The position numbers and the translations under genes are program-made. Below the pieces are notes generated by a model, which worked only from the letters and a program-made list of their open reading frames with translations, searched no databases and was not told the DNA's origin. A stretch of DNA of 64,000 nt from CBDCUF01 sp965222525 (GTDB taxonomy: Bacteria > Pseudomonadota > Alphaproteobacteria > Rickettsiales > UBA8987), in contig OZ244955.1 of assembly GCA_965222525.1 (NCBI GenBank), forward strand, positions 1,302,001 to 1,366,000, in the 5' to 3' direction. Below are positions 26,280 to 34,761 of this stretch, piece after piece. How positions within the stretch are numbered: position 1 is the first letter of the stretch; each line of letters opens with the position of its first letter.

Positions 26280-27974
26280 GTGAATAAGAAATATCTAGCT
26301 ATATTGGCACTTGCCGGAGCGACATTACCAATGTCACTTATGGCACAGACCCAGCGTTTACCTGGTGTTGTAGACCAGCCATCCCTTGAGGATGAGGTTG
26401 TTCCCGGCTCTAAAAGCCTGGATGCTGAAATCGACGAGCCGTTGGAGCCTGCACCCTGGCTTGAGGAATTGCGTGATGCTGATACTCCGGTTGCGATAAT
26501 CAACAACATTATTTTTGAAGGCAATGGCATGGTGGATGAGGAGCTTCTCCAGGAGATAGCCGCCCCTTATCTGCATAAGGTAATGACCAAGGGCGACCTT
26601 GCCAGGCTGAAATACGAAATAACCACCGCCTATTACGAGCAGGGCTATATTCTGGTCAAGCCGGTTACTCCACCGCAGGATGTATCGGACGGTGTATTGA
26701 CAATTGTAGTGCATGAAGCGGAAATCGGTGCGATTCGCATCCACGACCCTGATGACATACTTAACCCTGTCGTGGCGCAGGCTATTGCCGAGCGTCTGAG
26801 TGAGGGTGATATATTCTATGAGCGCTCGGTTGAGTCGATGGTGAGTGACATGGATGATCTGAAAAATATCGGTGCGACGGTTAACCTGTCTCCCGGCACC
26901 AAATTCAGGACTACCGACCTTGACGTAACCCTGCAAAAAAGGGACGAGGATAATAACTTTATCCAGGTTGACAATTACGGTAGTGAGCTTACCGGCGTAG
27001 GTATACTGACTGCGCATCTGGAGAAGAACAACCTGTTGAAGCTGGGTGAGACTTTTTCCCTGACCGGCCGTGTATCCAACGAGGAATTATGGAGCGTTGA
27101 ATTTGACTCCAGAATGCCGGTGGGACTGAAGAATATCGAGCTGGAATTCAACTATCTGCATAGCGAGAACAGTATCGGTGACCGTCTTGCGGCGCTGGAT
27201 GCCAGCGGTACCAGCGATAGCGGGACACTTGCACTTTCCAGTCGTCTTATCAATACCCGTACTGACCAGGTGACCATACGTACCGGTGTGCAGGCAAGGC
27301 TGCATGAGTCTTTCCTCGCCAAGGTTACCGAAACCAAGGATGATATCCGCCAGGTATTTGCCAATGCAAGTTACCTGCATCGCGGACTGAATAATGTGAT
27401 TTTCGTTGAAGGCACCATACGCAAGGGCTTCAGCGTATGGGGCGGTAATGATAAAGGAGATATCAGCGCTACCCGTACACTGGGCGACCCCGAAGCATGG
27501 ATATTCGAGCCTTTCTTCCTGATAAACTACCGTCCGGGATTCGAGTTTCTCAATCAGGACGGTGTGCTGAAAGTGCTGGTAGCCGGACAATGGGCATCCG
27601 CACCCCTGTTATCCTCCGATCTGTTTATACTCGGCGGATACGGCAGTGTACGCGGGTTCGAGCCGGCACAGGAAACCGGCGACAGCGGATATAACTTCAC
27701 CGTGGAATATAACCACAGGATTCCCGGCCGTGATGACTGGGAATTTGCCGGCGGGCCATTTGTAGATGGCGGTACGGTGTTCAACCGGCTTAGTGGTGTC
27801 TCGGTTGACAGGCAGCTATATAGCGCCGGGCTTGGTCTGGAGGCCACTACCGACGTACTGGTACCGACCGGCCGGACCAAACTGCGGTTCGACTTCGCCC
27901 ACACCCTCGGCAGCTACAGCTCCTCCCAGGTATATGACAATGTCGGTTACTTCCGTGTAACCCAGTCGTTCTAG
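26280..27974 (+). CDS. TpsB outer-membrane transporter (ShlB/FhaC/HecB family)
   Basis: The pore partner of the upstream exoprotein, 564 residues, GTG start after GATAGGGG. A signal peptide (MNKKYLAILALAGATLPMSL...) leads to POTRA-type repeats (NNIIFEGNGMVDEELLQEIA and later ERLSEGDIFYERSVESMVSD). A 16-strand barrel region follows, with FILGGYGSVRGFEPAQ, the conserved VRGF/Y motif of loop L6, and a C-terminal strand ending VTQSF with terminal Phe. TpsB proteins recognise the TPS domain in the periplasm and secrete TpsA across the outer membrane. Confidence 0.92.
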   Translation: MNKKYLAILALAGATLPMSLMAQTQRLPGVVDQPSLEDEVVPGSKSLDAEIDEPLEPAPWLEELRDADTPVAIINNIIFEGNGMVDEELLQEIAAPYLHKVMTKGDLARLKYEITTAYYEQGYILVKPVTPPQDVSDGVLTIVVHEAEIGAIRIHDPDDILNPVVAQAIAERLSEGDIFYERSVESMVSDMDDLKNIGATVNLSPGTKFRTTDLDVTLQKRDEDNNFIQVDNYGSELTGVGILTAHLEKNNLLKLGETFSLTGRVSNEELWSVEFDSRMPVGLKNIELEFNYLHSENSIGDRLAALDASGTSDSGTLALSSRLINTRTDQVTIRTGVQARLHESFLAKVTETKDDIRQVFANASYLHRGLNNVIFVEGTIRKGFSVWGGNDKGDISATRTLGDPEAWIFEPFFLINYRPGFEFLNQDGVLKVLVAGQWASAPLLSSDLFILGGYGSVRGFEPAQETGDSGYNFTVEYNHRIPGRDDWEFAGGPFVDGGTVFNRLSGVSVDRQLYSAGLGLEATTDVLVPTGRTKLRFDFAHTLGSYSSSQVYDNVGYFRVTQSF

Positions 27975-27999
27975 TTGAGTAACTTATTAGGAGATAGGG

Positions 28000-28494
28000 A
28001 TGAAAAAAAGTGCTAAAAGTGAGTCACAAGACAGGAATGATATTGAGCAAATTAAAAACTCCATTTTGAGCCTTGTGGGTGATGATGCGAGTACCCGGAT
28101 TAATCTGGATATCCTTGATGACGCTCTTACAGCTGGTGGAAAAGCATATGAGAGAACAGGGAGGGATATTGTAAGCAAGCTTACCAACCATATCGAAGAA
28201 AGGTTTTCTCTTCCATCAAAAGACTTCTCTGTTTCGTTCGATATAAAGAAAAAAAGTATTAGTGTAGTTCCCGTGGAACAAAATTCTGTGGGTGATTCTA
28301 TGGCTAAAATTTTTAAGGAGCTTAAAGAGGCCAATAAAGGCAATAAGATTATGGAAGCTTCATTAAAAAACAATACAGTGACATTCAGAAGTAAAACACA
28401 AAGCTTGGGAGATTTAGTTGATGGCATCAATAAAGTAATGGGCGGCCATGAAAAAATTAAACATCCTTCACAGTTTATGGACCCTGTTTTATAG
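28000..28494 (+). CDS. Unknown cytoplasmic protein, 164 residues
   Basis: A soluble Lys/Ser/Asp-rich protein with no signal peptide or membrane helix. It has a helical N-terminal half (DIEQIKNSILSLVGDDAS) and a beta-rich middle (FSVSFDIKKKSISVVPVEQN). It lies 25 bases after tpsB with a clear AGGAGAT ribosome-binding site, so it could be the last gene of the tps operon, but no function is evident. Composition resembles the other unknown proteins at 28845 and 38817. Confidence 0.75.
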   Translation: MKKSAKSESQDRNDIEQIKNSILSLVGDDASTRINLDILDDALTAGGKAYERTGRDIVSKLTNHIEERFSLPSKDFSVSFDIKKKSISVVPVEQNSVGDSMAKIFKELKEANKGNKIMEASLKNNTVTFRSKTQSLGDLVDGINKVMGGHEKIKHPSQFMDPVL

Positions 28495-28581
28495 ATAATA
28501 TAAAGCGACAGATGATGAAAAATTTGCCATCACCTGTTTTCTATAATCCATAGTACTTTAACCTGAAATATTTACATGCTC

Positions 28582-28683
28582 ACCACTCTCCCGCTTTACG
28601 GGGGAGCAGATGACAAGCCCCGTAGGGGCGCAGTCGAATCGTGGGGGGTACTGATAACTGAGTACTGACAACTGATAACTGTT
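28582..28683. repeat. Half family F element followed by family G units
   Basis: A single family F half (28582-28649) with GCAGTCGAATCGTGGGGGG is followed at once by family G units (ACTGATAACTG, ACTGACAACTG). It lies just before the shared promoter at 28692. Apart from the repeat and the promoter, the gap 28495-28844 shows no other feature. Confidence 0.75.
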
Positions 28684-28691
28684 TTTCCACC

Positions 28692-28749
28692 ATTGTAACA
28701 AAAAGTTCATATTTCTCCTGTGGTATTCGAGGGGATTGTGGTGTATAAT
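28692..28749 (+). promoter_or_regulatory. Shared promoter motif, copy 3 (drives the gene at 28845)
   Basis: ATTGTAAC, 6 bases, TTCATATTTCTC, 26 bases, TATAAT (-10). This copy has a consensus -10 hexamer. The leader is long (about 90 bases) and contains inverted GTTCTG/CAGAAC arms. Compare 12632-12689 (minus) and 17836-17893. Confidence 0.7.
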
Positions 28750-28844
28750 AACCGGAATCAGGGTTCTGGTAACAAATCCACATAACAATATGGGGAATTA
28801 TCAGAACGTTTTTGTAACGACTTACCGAATTGAAAGAAACTGTT

Positions 28845-29663
28845 ATGGAAGACGATAATAATCAAAAAAACAGGGAGCCGGATAGGAATCTTACTACTCC
28901 GGAACATGTTGAACATGTTGTCAACGAAATAAAGGAAAGAGGTGCGGTGCCTGAGGATCTTGGTAACTTTTTATTCAAGGCTGATATAGAAGAGGTAAAT
29001 AAAGTTCTGGCGAAAGACGGTCTGGAGATAGGTGATAACAAGGATGAGGAACTTGAACTCAGGAAACGCAACCTTTCAGAAAAGGATATTAGCAAAATTG
29101 CCAAAATGATAAAACAGGCAGTTGAAGTTAGTGAAGAGTTTGACGATTATGTGCTGGAGAAATCTGATATATCAAAAATCAATGGCATTCTGAAAAAGGA
29201 CGGATTACAAATTAAGGACAATGCGAACGGCGACCTTGAATTAACCAAGCACAGTAAGGAATATGTCGGGATGGAAGAAAGACGTTTCCTGGGAAATATT
29301 ATTAACAAGATGAAAACGACTGCCGGGCTTGCAAAAGAAGAACATAAAGAAGTATCTCCTGAGGAATATAGTGCTGCAAACTGGACAAAAGAGAAGTTTG
29401 AACAGGAAGTCGGAACAGATGTTGAGTATAACAGAAAAAACGTCAAGGCTCTTGTCAGGGAGAAGTTTGAGGACGATACAGGAATTAAACTTACTCAGGA
29501 AAACTTCAAGGCTCATAGCTCCGGCGAGATGGATATGTCACCGGCAGAGGTATTAAAGAAAGCTGGTATTACCACAGGAGCAGTCACCGCAGAAAGTGGA
29601 CAATTACCAAAACAGAATGGAAATGGTGATTTGCCGGACAGAAGTAATCCTAAAGGTGTCTAG
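28845..29663 (+). CDS. Unknown acidic protein with an internal duplication, 272 residues
   Basis: A soluble, highly charged protein. A segment near residues 43-73 (FKADIEEVNKVLAKDGLEI ... DEELELRKR) is repeated near 117-148 (EKSDISKINGILKKDGLQI ... NGDLELTKH), suggesting two copies of a small helix-strand module. The C-terminal part is Lys/Glu-rich and ends in a disordered Asn/Gly/Pro tail. ATG 28845 is preferred; an in-frame TTG lies 15 bases upstream. It is controlled by the shared promoter motif at 28692-28749. I do not recognise the family. Confidence 0.75.
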   Translation: MEDDNNQKNREPDRNLTTPEHVEHVVNEIKERGAVPEDLGNFLFKADIEEVNKVLAKDGLEIGDNKDEELELRKRNLSEKDISKIAKMIKQAVEVSEEFDDYVLEKSDISKINGILKKDGLQIKDNANGDLELTKHSKEYVGMEERRFLGNIINKMKTTAGLAKEEHKEVSPEEYSAANWTKEKFEQEVGTDVEYNRKNVKALVREKFEDDTGIKLTQENFKAHSSGEMDMSPAEVLKKAGITTGAVTAESGQLPKQNGNGDLPDRSNPKGV

Positions 29664-29719
29664 GTGATAGTTTCCACTGGACTCCGAACTCCGGATTCTG
29701 TACTCTGCCTCCATCAGCA

Positions 29720-30058
29720 ATGAAAAAAATCGAAGCCATTATAAAACCGTTCAAGCTTGATGAGGTTAAGGATGCGCTGCAGGATGCCGGTGTGCAGGGG
29801 CTTACCGTAACCGAAGTCCGCGGATACGGCCATCAGAAGGGTAACCTCGAAGTATATCAGGGTGCGGAATATGTGGTTGATTTCCTGCCCAAAATCAAGA
29901 TCGAGATTATCGTAACCGACAGCCTGTGCAACAGGGCGGTGGAAATAATCCGCGACGCTGCCAATACCGGCCGTATCGGCGACGGCAAGATTTTCGTATA
30001 TGAAGTCGCCGACGTCATCCGCATCCGCACCAACGAACGCGGCGAAGACGCTATCTAG
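29720..30058 (+). CDS. glnB: Nitrogen regulatory protein PII
   Basis: A 112-residue trimeric signalling protein that senses 2-oxoglutarate and ATP/ADP. The start MKKIEAIIKPFKLDEVKDAL, the T-loop with the uridylylation tyrosine Y51 in YQGAEYVVDF, and the C-terminal IGDGKIFVYEVADVIRIRT are all typical. The T-loop base reads RGYGHQKGNLEVYQ rather than the common KGFGRQKGHTE. Neither glnA nor amtB is next to it, so its targets are elsewhere. It could be GlnK rather than GlnB. Confidence 0.92.
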   Translation: MKKIEAIIKPFKLDEVKDALQDAGVQGLTVTEVRGYGHQKGNLEVYQGAEYVVDFLPKIKIEIIVTDSLCNRAVEIIRDAANTGRIGDGKIFVYEVADVIRIRTNERGEDAI

Positions 30059-30105
30059 CAAAAACAAATAGCAAACACTTCTAAAAGCACTATACTTTCC
30101 GCATA

Positions 30106-30867
30106 ATGCTGGAAGAGCTTGCAACCATTACCATATTCCACATGCTGCTGGTGTTTTGCCGGCTTGGCTCAGCGATGATTGCTATGCCCGGTTTTGGTGA
30201 GGTATATGTATCACCGCAGGCAAGGCTTATGCTGGCGCTGGCGGTTAGTGTAGCGATGGCACCGCTGCTGGAGCCGCATCTGCCCGACCTGCCCACCAAT
30301 ACATTATCGCTGTTTCTACTGCTGTTTGCCGAGATTCTGATAGGGCTGTTTATCGGGGCGCTGACACGGATGATACAGGCGGTACTCCACATTGCAGGGA
30401 TGATAATTGCGTTTCAGTCCAGCCTTGCAGCGGCGATTCTGTTCGATGCCAACCAGGGTAGTCAGGGCTCGGTTATCGGTAATTTCATGACGCTGGCAGG
30501 GGTGACACTGATTTTTACTACCGATTTGCATCATGTTATTCTGGGTGGGATTTTCGATAGTTATAAATTATTTACGCCCGGTATGCTGCCACCCACCGGC
30601 GACCTGGCCAAACTGGCTACTACGGTTGTGTCCGACGGGTTTCTGGTGGCGGTTAAGATATCCTCTCCGCTTATTGTAGTGGGGTTGTGCATGTATCTGG
30701 CGGCTGGGCTGATGGGCAGGCTGATGCCCAATATGCAGGTGTTTTTCGTGATTATCCCGCTACAGATATATGTCGGCTTTGCATTACTGATGATAACCCT
30801 CGCCGCCGGAATGATGGTATATCTCAACTTCTTTGAAGATACGATTAGCGTGTTTTTTGTGGAGTAG
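30106..30867 (+). CDS. fliR: Flagellar export apparatus protein FliR
   Basis: A 253-residue polytopic protein of the type III export gate. Family features are RLGSAMIAMPGFGEVYVSPQ at the N-terminus, ILIGLFIGALTRMIQAVLHIAG, and a C-terminal VFFVIIPLQIYVGFALLMI. About six hydrophobic segments are visible. It stands apart from the other flagellar genes in the window, with glnB before it and the 16S region after it. Confidence 0.93.
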   Translation: MLEELATITIFHMLLVFCRLGSAMIAMPGFGEVYVSPQARLMLALAVSVAMAPLLEPHLPDLPTNTLSLFLLLFAEILIGLFIGALTRMIQAVLHIAGMIIAFQSSLAAAILFDANQGSQGSVIGNFMTLAGVTLIFTTDLHHVILGGIFDSYKLFTPGMLPPTGDLAKLATTVVSDGFLVAVKISSPLIVVGLCMYLAAGLMGRLMPNMQVFFVIIPLQIYVGFALLMITLAAGMMVYLNFFEDTISVFFVE

Positions 30868-31337
30868 AAAATCCCGCAAATACCCCTTGACAGCCCGTAT
30901 TGTTAGGAGTAAAAAGGCTATCCCTCGTTGCTTTTTCTTGAGCGACGGACTGGCGATCTGCATTCCTGTAAATTCATCAGGACAGAAGGACATAAGCAGC
31001 CCTCTTTGAGGGTGTTTTCCTGTATGGTTGCCCCGCTATTTGACATCGTGAATCAGAGGAAAAAAGTGAAGGCGGTAGTGCATTTTCCGGATGATCAGAG
31101 GATCGGATAATCCGATTATCAGATCATCGGATTATCTTAACATTCGCACGAATGTCTTTGCTTGATAGCTAAGACCTGACAAAATTATTTTTGTCAGGCA
31201 TGACATACGTGTGGGTAAATTAACCAGGTTACAGGAAACAGGTTTCAGGTTACAGCATTATTGCTGAAACCGGCGACCACAAGCTGTAACCTCAACATAA
31301 TTTATCTGACAATCAATTTGAGTGATTGTCGGGATCA
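30868..31337 (+). promoter_or_regulatory. 16S rRNA leader with inverted repeats
   Basis: No gene is seen in these 470 bases. A TTGACA at about 30887 could be a -35 box, with a weak TAAAAA 17 bases on. Inverted repeats include ATAATCCGAT/ATCGGATTAT (31107-31135), CATTCG-CA-CGAATG (near 31140) and CCTGACAAAA/TTTTGTCAGG (31175-31198). These could be processing or antitermination structures of the rRNA leader. A family H repeat (CAGGTTACAGG type) occupies 31217-31292. Confidence 0.45.
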
Positions 31338-31428
31338 AAACTTAAGAGTTTGATCCTGGCTCAGAACGAACGCTGGCGGCAGGCTTAACACATGCAAGTC
31401 GAACGCCTCGCCACCAGAGGTGGCGAAG

Positions 31429-31573
31429 CAGTTGTCGGTTATCAGTTATCAGTTATCAGTTTATAAGGAGTCTGCTTCGCAGACGGGATATTATTTTATA
31501 CCAGATAAAAAATCTTGTGCGCGTAAGCGCACTCTAAATAGACTGACAACTGACAACTGACGACTGATAACTG
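31429..31573 (+). repeat. Family G insertion in helix 6 of the 16S gene
   Basis: The outer arms are CAGTTATCAGTTATCAG-type units on the left and mirrored ACTGACAACTGACAACTG-type units on the right. Between them are small hairpins (GTCTGCTTCGCAGAC and GTGCGCGTAAGCGCAC). Perfect stems flank it: TCGCCACC/GGTGGCGA on the left and CCTCGCCGCC/GGCGGCGAGG on the right. Confidence 0.85.
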
Positions 31574-31768
31574 CCTCGCCGCCTCCGGCGGCGAGGAGTG
31601 GCAAACGGGTGAGTAACACGTGGGAATATACCTTTTGGCTCGGGACAACAGTTGGAAACGACTGCTAATACCGGATGTGCTCTACGGAGGAAAGATTTAT
31701 CACCAAAAGATTAGCCCGCGCTAGATTAGCTTGTTGGTAAGGTAACGGCTTACCAAGGCTACGATCTA

Positions 31769-31809
<41 letters not shown>

Positions 31810-31810
31810 T

Positions 31811-31841
<31 letters not shown>

Positions 31842-32229
31842 AGGAATATTGCACAATGGAGGAAACTCTGATGCAGCCATGCCGCGTGAGTGAAGAAGGC
31901 CCTAGGGTTGTAAAGCTCTTTCGCAAGGGAAGATAATGACGGTACCTTGACAAGAAGCCCCGGCTAACTTCGTGCCAGCAGCCGCGGTAATACGAAGGGG
32001 GCTAGCGTTGTTCGGAATCACTGGGCGTAAAGCGCGCGTAGGCGGCTTGGAAAGCCAGAGGTGAAATCCCGGAGCTCAACTCCGGAACTGCCTTTGGAAC
32101 TATCAGGCTAGAATCCGGCAGGGGTTAGTGGAATTCCTAGTGTAGAGGTGAAATTCGTAGATATTAGGAGGAACACCAGTGGCGAAGGCGACTGACTGGA
32201 CCGGTATTGACGCTGAGGTGCGAAAGCGT

Positions 32230-32263
<34 letters not shown>

Positions 32264-32308
32264 ACGCCGTAAACGATGAGTGTTAGGTGTCGGCTCGCCA
32301 AAGGCGAG

Positions 32309-32524
32309 CAGTTGTCAGTTATCAGTTATCAGTTATCAGTGAGTGACTCGTGGTTAGTGGCTCGTGACTAGTATTGTCATGCTGAACTTGTTTCAGCATC
32401 CATCTATCCATTTGCTTTTGAGCGAGTAGGTAGACAAAGTGCAGAAGCAATTTTACATGATACTAGCCACTAGCTACTAGACTCTAGCCACTCCTGACAA
32501 CTGACAACTGATAACTGATAACTG
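32309..32524 (+). repeat. Nested insertion G-C-E-C-G in helix 26 of the 16S gene
   Basis: From outside in: family G arms (CAGTTATCAG units, 32309-32340 and about 32491-32524), family C arms (GGCTCGTGACTAG / CTAGCCACTAGC, 32341-32374 and about 32456-32490) and a family E core beginning TGTCATGCTGAACTTGTTTC (32375-32455). Stems CTCGCC/GGCGAG and GACTCACC/GGTGAGTC flank the insert. Confidence 0.87.
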
Positions 32525-32565
32525 ACTCACCTTCGGTGAGTCGGTACTACAGCTAACGCGTTAAA

Positions 32566-32657
<92 letters not shown>

Positions 32658-32746
32658 CTACGCGAAGAACCTTACCACCCCTTAACATCGGAATCGCGAA
32701 GACCAGAGATGGACTTTTTCAGTTCGGCTGGATTCCTGATAGGTGT

Positions 32747-32812
<66 letters not shown>

Positions 32813-32992
32813 TCCCTAGTTACCAGCGGGTTATGCCGGGCACTCTAGGGAGACTGCTCGTGATAAGCGAGAGGAAGGTGGGGATGACGTCAAGTCATCA
32901 TGGCCCTTACGGGGTGGGCTACACACGTGCTACAATGGCGGTGACAATGGGCAGCTACACGGTGACGTGATGCTAATCTCAAAAAACCGCCT

Positions 32993-33094
<102 letters not shown>

Positions 33095-33186
33095 TGCCCG
33101 TCATGCCATGGGAATTGGTTCTACCTGAATTGGCCGGGCTAACCTTCGGGAGGCAAGTCAACACGGTAGGATTAGTGACTGGGGTA

Positions 33187-33227
<41 letters not shown>

Positions 33228-33261
33228 TACCTCCTTTCTATGGATTACCTGCGGTAATCCA

Positions 33262-33488
33262 GGTGTCAGTTATCAGATATCAGTTATCAGCAGTGGCTAG
33301 AGTCTAGTAGCTGGTGGCTAGTGTCACGTAAAATTGTTTCTACATTTTTCTACCTGCTTATTCAAAAGCAAATGGATAGATGGATGCTGAAACAGCAAAA
33401 GTATGTCTTTTGCCAGCATGACAATACTAGTCACGAGCCACTAACCACGAGTCACTCGCTGATAACTGCTAACTGTTAACTGACATCT
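33262..33488 (-). repeat. Second G-C-E-C-G composite, inverted, downstream of 16S
   Basis: On the minus strand this stretch follows the helix 26 insertion closely, including the outer CAGTTATCAG arms, GAGTGACTCGTGGTTAGTGG, the family E core and the CACTAGCCACYAGCTACTAG arm. It differs mainly in the family E end hairpin. It is preceded by GGATTACC/GGTAATCC (33242-33260), which echoes the 16S 3' end. The rest of the gap to 33568 shows no feature. Confidence 0.87.
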
Positions 33489-33568
33489 GCTTCCTGCATA
33501 ATTCAAAGAATACAAGCACTCCTGCCTTCCCTTTTTTCCTTCTGGTTTACGATTGTTTTTGCAGCACA

Positions 33569-33935
33569 ATGAAAAAACTCCGTAAAATTCACCTGTATTC
33601 GGGCTGTGTTTTCGCCCCGTTGATAATCATATTCGCAGTATCCGGCACCCTGCAATCTTTTTAGCTTGCATGTGCAGCGCAAAGATGGCTATAGGCCTCC
33701 ACAAATAGTGACAGAAGTGTCTACAATCCACATGACAGGAGGAAGGTTGAATAAATGCAAGGCAGATGATACTGTGTGTCGTGCAACACCTTATATCGCA
33801 GCTTTGATGGCAATTGGTCTGGTGATTAATGTCATTTTAGGCGTTATCATGGCATTAAGATTCAACCGCAATAAAAAACTTGTCATAGGCTGCCTGTTAC
33901 TCGGTATTTTAATACCAGCTATATTATTTTCCTAA
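33569..33935 (+). pseudogene. Frameshifted PepSY-associated small membrane protein
   Basis: The 5' part encodes MKKLRKIHLYSGCVFAPL followed by a membrane helix ending VSGTLQSF, then stops. Removing one T from the run of five at about 33658-33662 joins it to a second frame reading SLHVQRKDGYRPPQIV..., which ends with two hydrophobic segments. Together they match the small two-helix proteins with a PepSY-type N-terminus. The single-base shift could be a true inactivation, phase variation or a sequencing error. Confidence 0.7.
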
Positions 33936-33972
33936 ACAGGCTGATAACTGACAACTGAGCACAGATAGCTGA

Positions 33973-34728
33973 TTAATCGCTGCTACACAACTTGCATTCA
34001 GGGTCGTTGTTGAGTTTTATTTGACGTGAAGTGGAAGTGAGAGCGTTGAAAATTACTAATGAGCCGGATAGGCTTTCACCAATATTCAATAACTCCTTTA
34101 TTATTTCAGTAGCCTGCCAACTCCCCATAATACCGGCCACTGTTCCCAAAATTCCCATCTCGGCACAGGAAGGCATAGCCTCATCGGCAGGAATATCAGG
34201 GTATAAGCAGCGATAGCAGGGGTGGCCACTCCCCAGATATGCCTTAAATGTGGATAACTGCCCTTCAAAGCGATGGATTGCTGCTGATACCAGGGTTTTT
34301 CCCAATGCAAAACAGGTGTCATTTACCAGCAGTCGGGTCTCGAAATTATCACTACCATCAGCGACAATATCATATTTTGATATTATTTCTGTAGCATTAT
34401 CTTTGTTTAATCTTTGATTGTATGTTTCTACATTTATATCAGGGTTAAGGTCATAAATGGCATCTCGTGCACTTTCAGCCTTGGGACGGCCTATATCGGT
34501 AAATTCATGGATAACCTGGCGCTGAAGGTTAGATAAATCTACTTTGTCATTGTCTATAATCCCAATATTGCCAATACCTGCAGCAGCAAGATATAATAGG
34601 GCAGGGGAGCCAAGCCCTCCTGCACCAACCACTAAAACTTTTGACGTAAGCAGTTTTTCTTGTCCATCCTTACCAATCTCTGGCAAAGTGATATTCCTCG
34701 CATAGCGTCTTTGCTGATCGTGATTCAT
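33973..34728 (-). CDS. ThiF/MoeB/HesA family adenylyltransferase
   Basis: A 251-residue E1-like enzyme that adenylates the C-terminus of a small sulfur-carrier protein. It shows the nucleotide-binding LVVGAGGLGSPALLYLAAAG (32-51), the DLSNLQRQVIH motif, ADGSDNFETRLLVND, and zinc-binding CYRC and CKLC pairs. It closely resembles MoeB (molybdopterin synthase activation). No moaD/moaE or thiS gene lies nearby. It is 33 bases downstream of the asparagine-synthetase-like gene on the same strand, so the two are probably cotranscribed, leaving a role outside cofactor synthesis possible. Confidence 0.88.
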   Translation of the reverse strand: MNHDQQRRYARNITLPEIGKDGQEKLLTSKVLVVGAGGLGSPALLYLAAAGIGNIGIIDNDKVDLSNLQRQVIHEFTDIGRPKAESARDAIYDLNPDINVETYNQRLNKDNATEIISKYDIVADGSDNFETRLLVNDTCFALGKTLVSAAIHRFEGQLSTFKAYLGSGHPCYRCLYPDIPADEAMPSCAEMGILGTVAGIMGSWQATEIIKELLNIGESLSGSLVIFNALTSTSRQIKLNNDPECKLCSSD

Positions 34729-34761
34729 GGTTCTAGAGGTAAGACAGGTGTTTCATTACAG

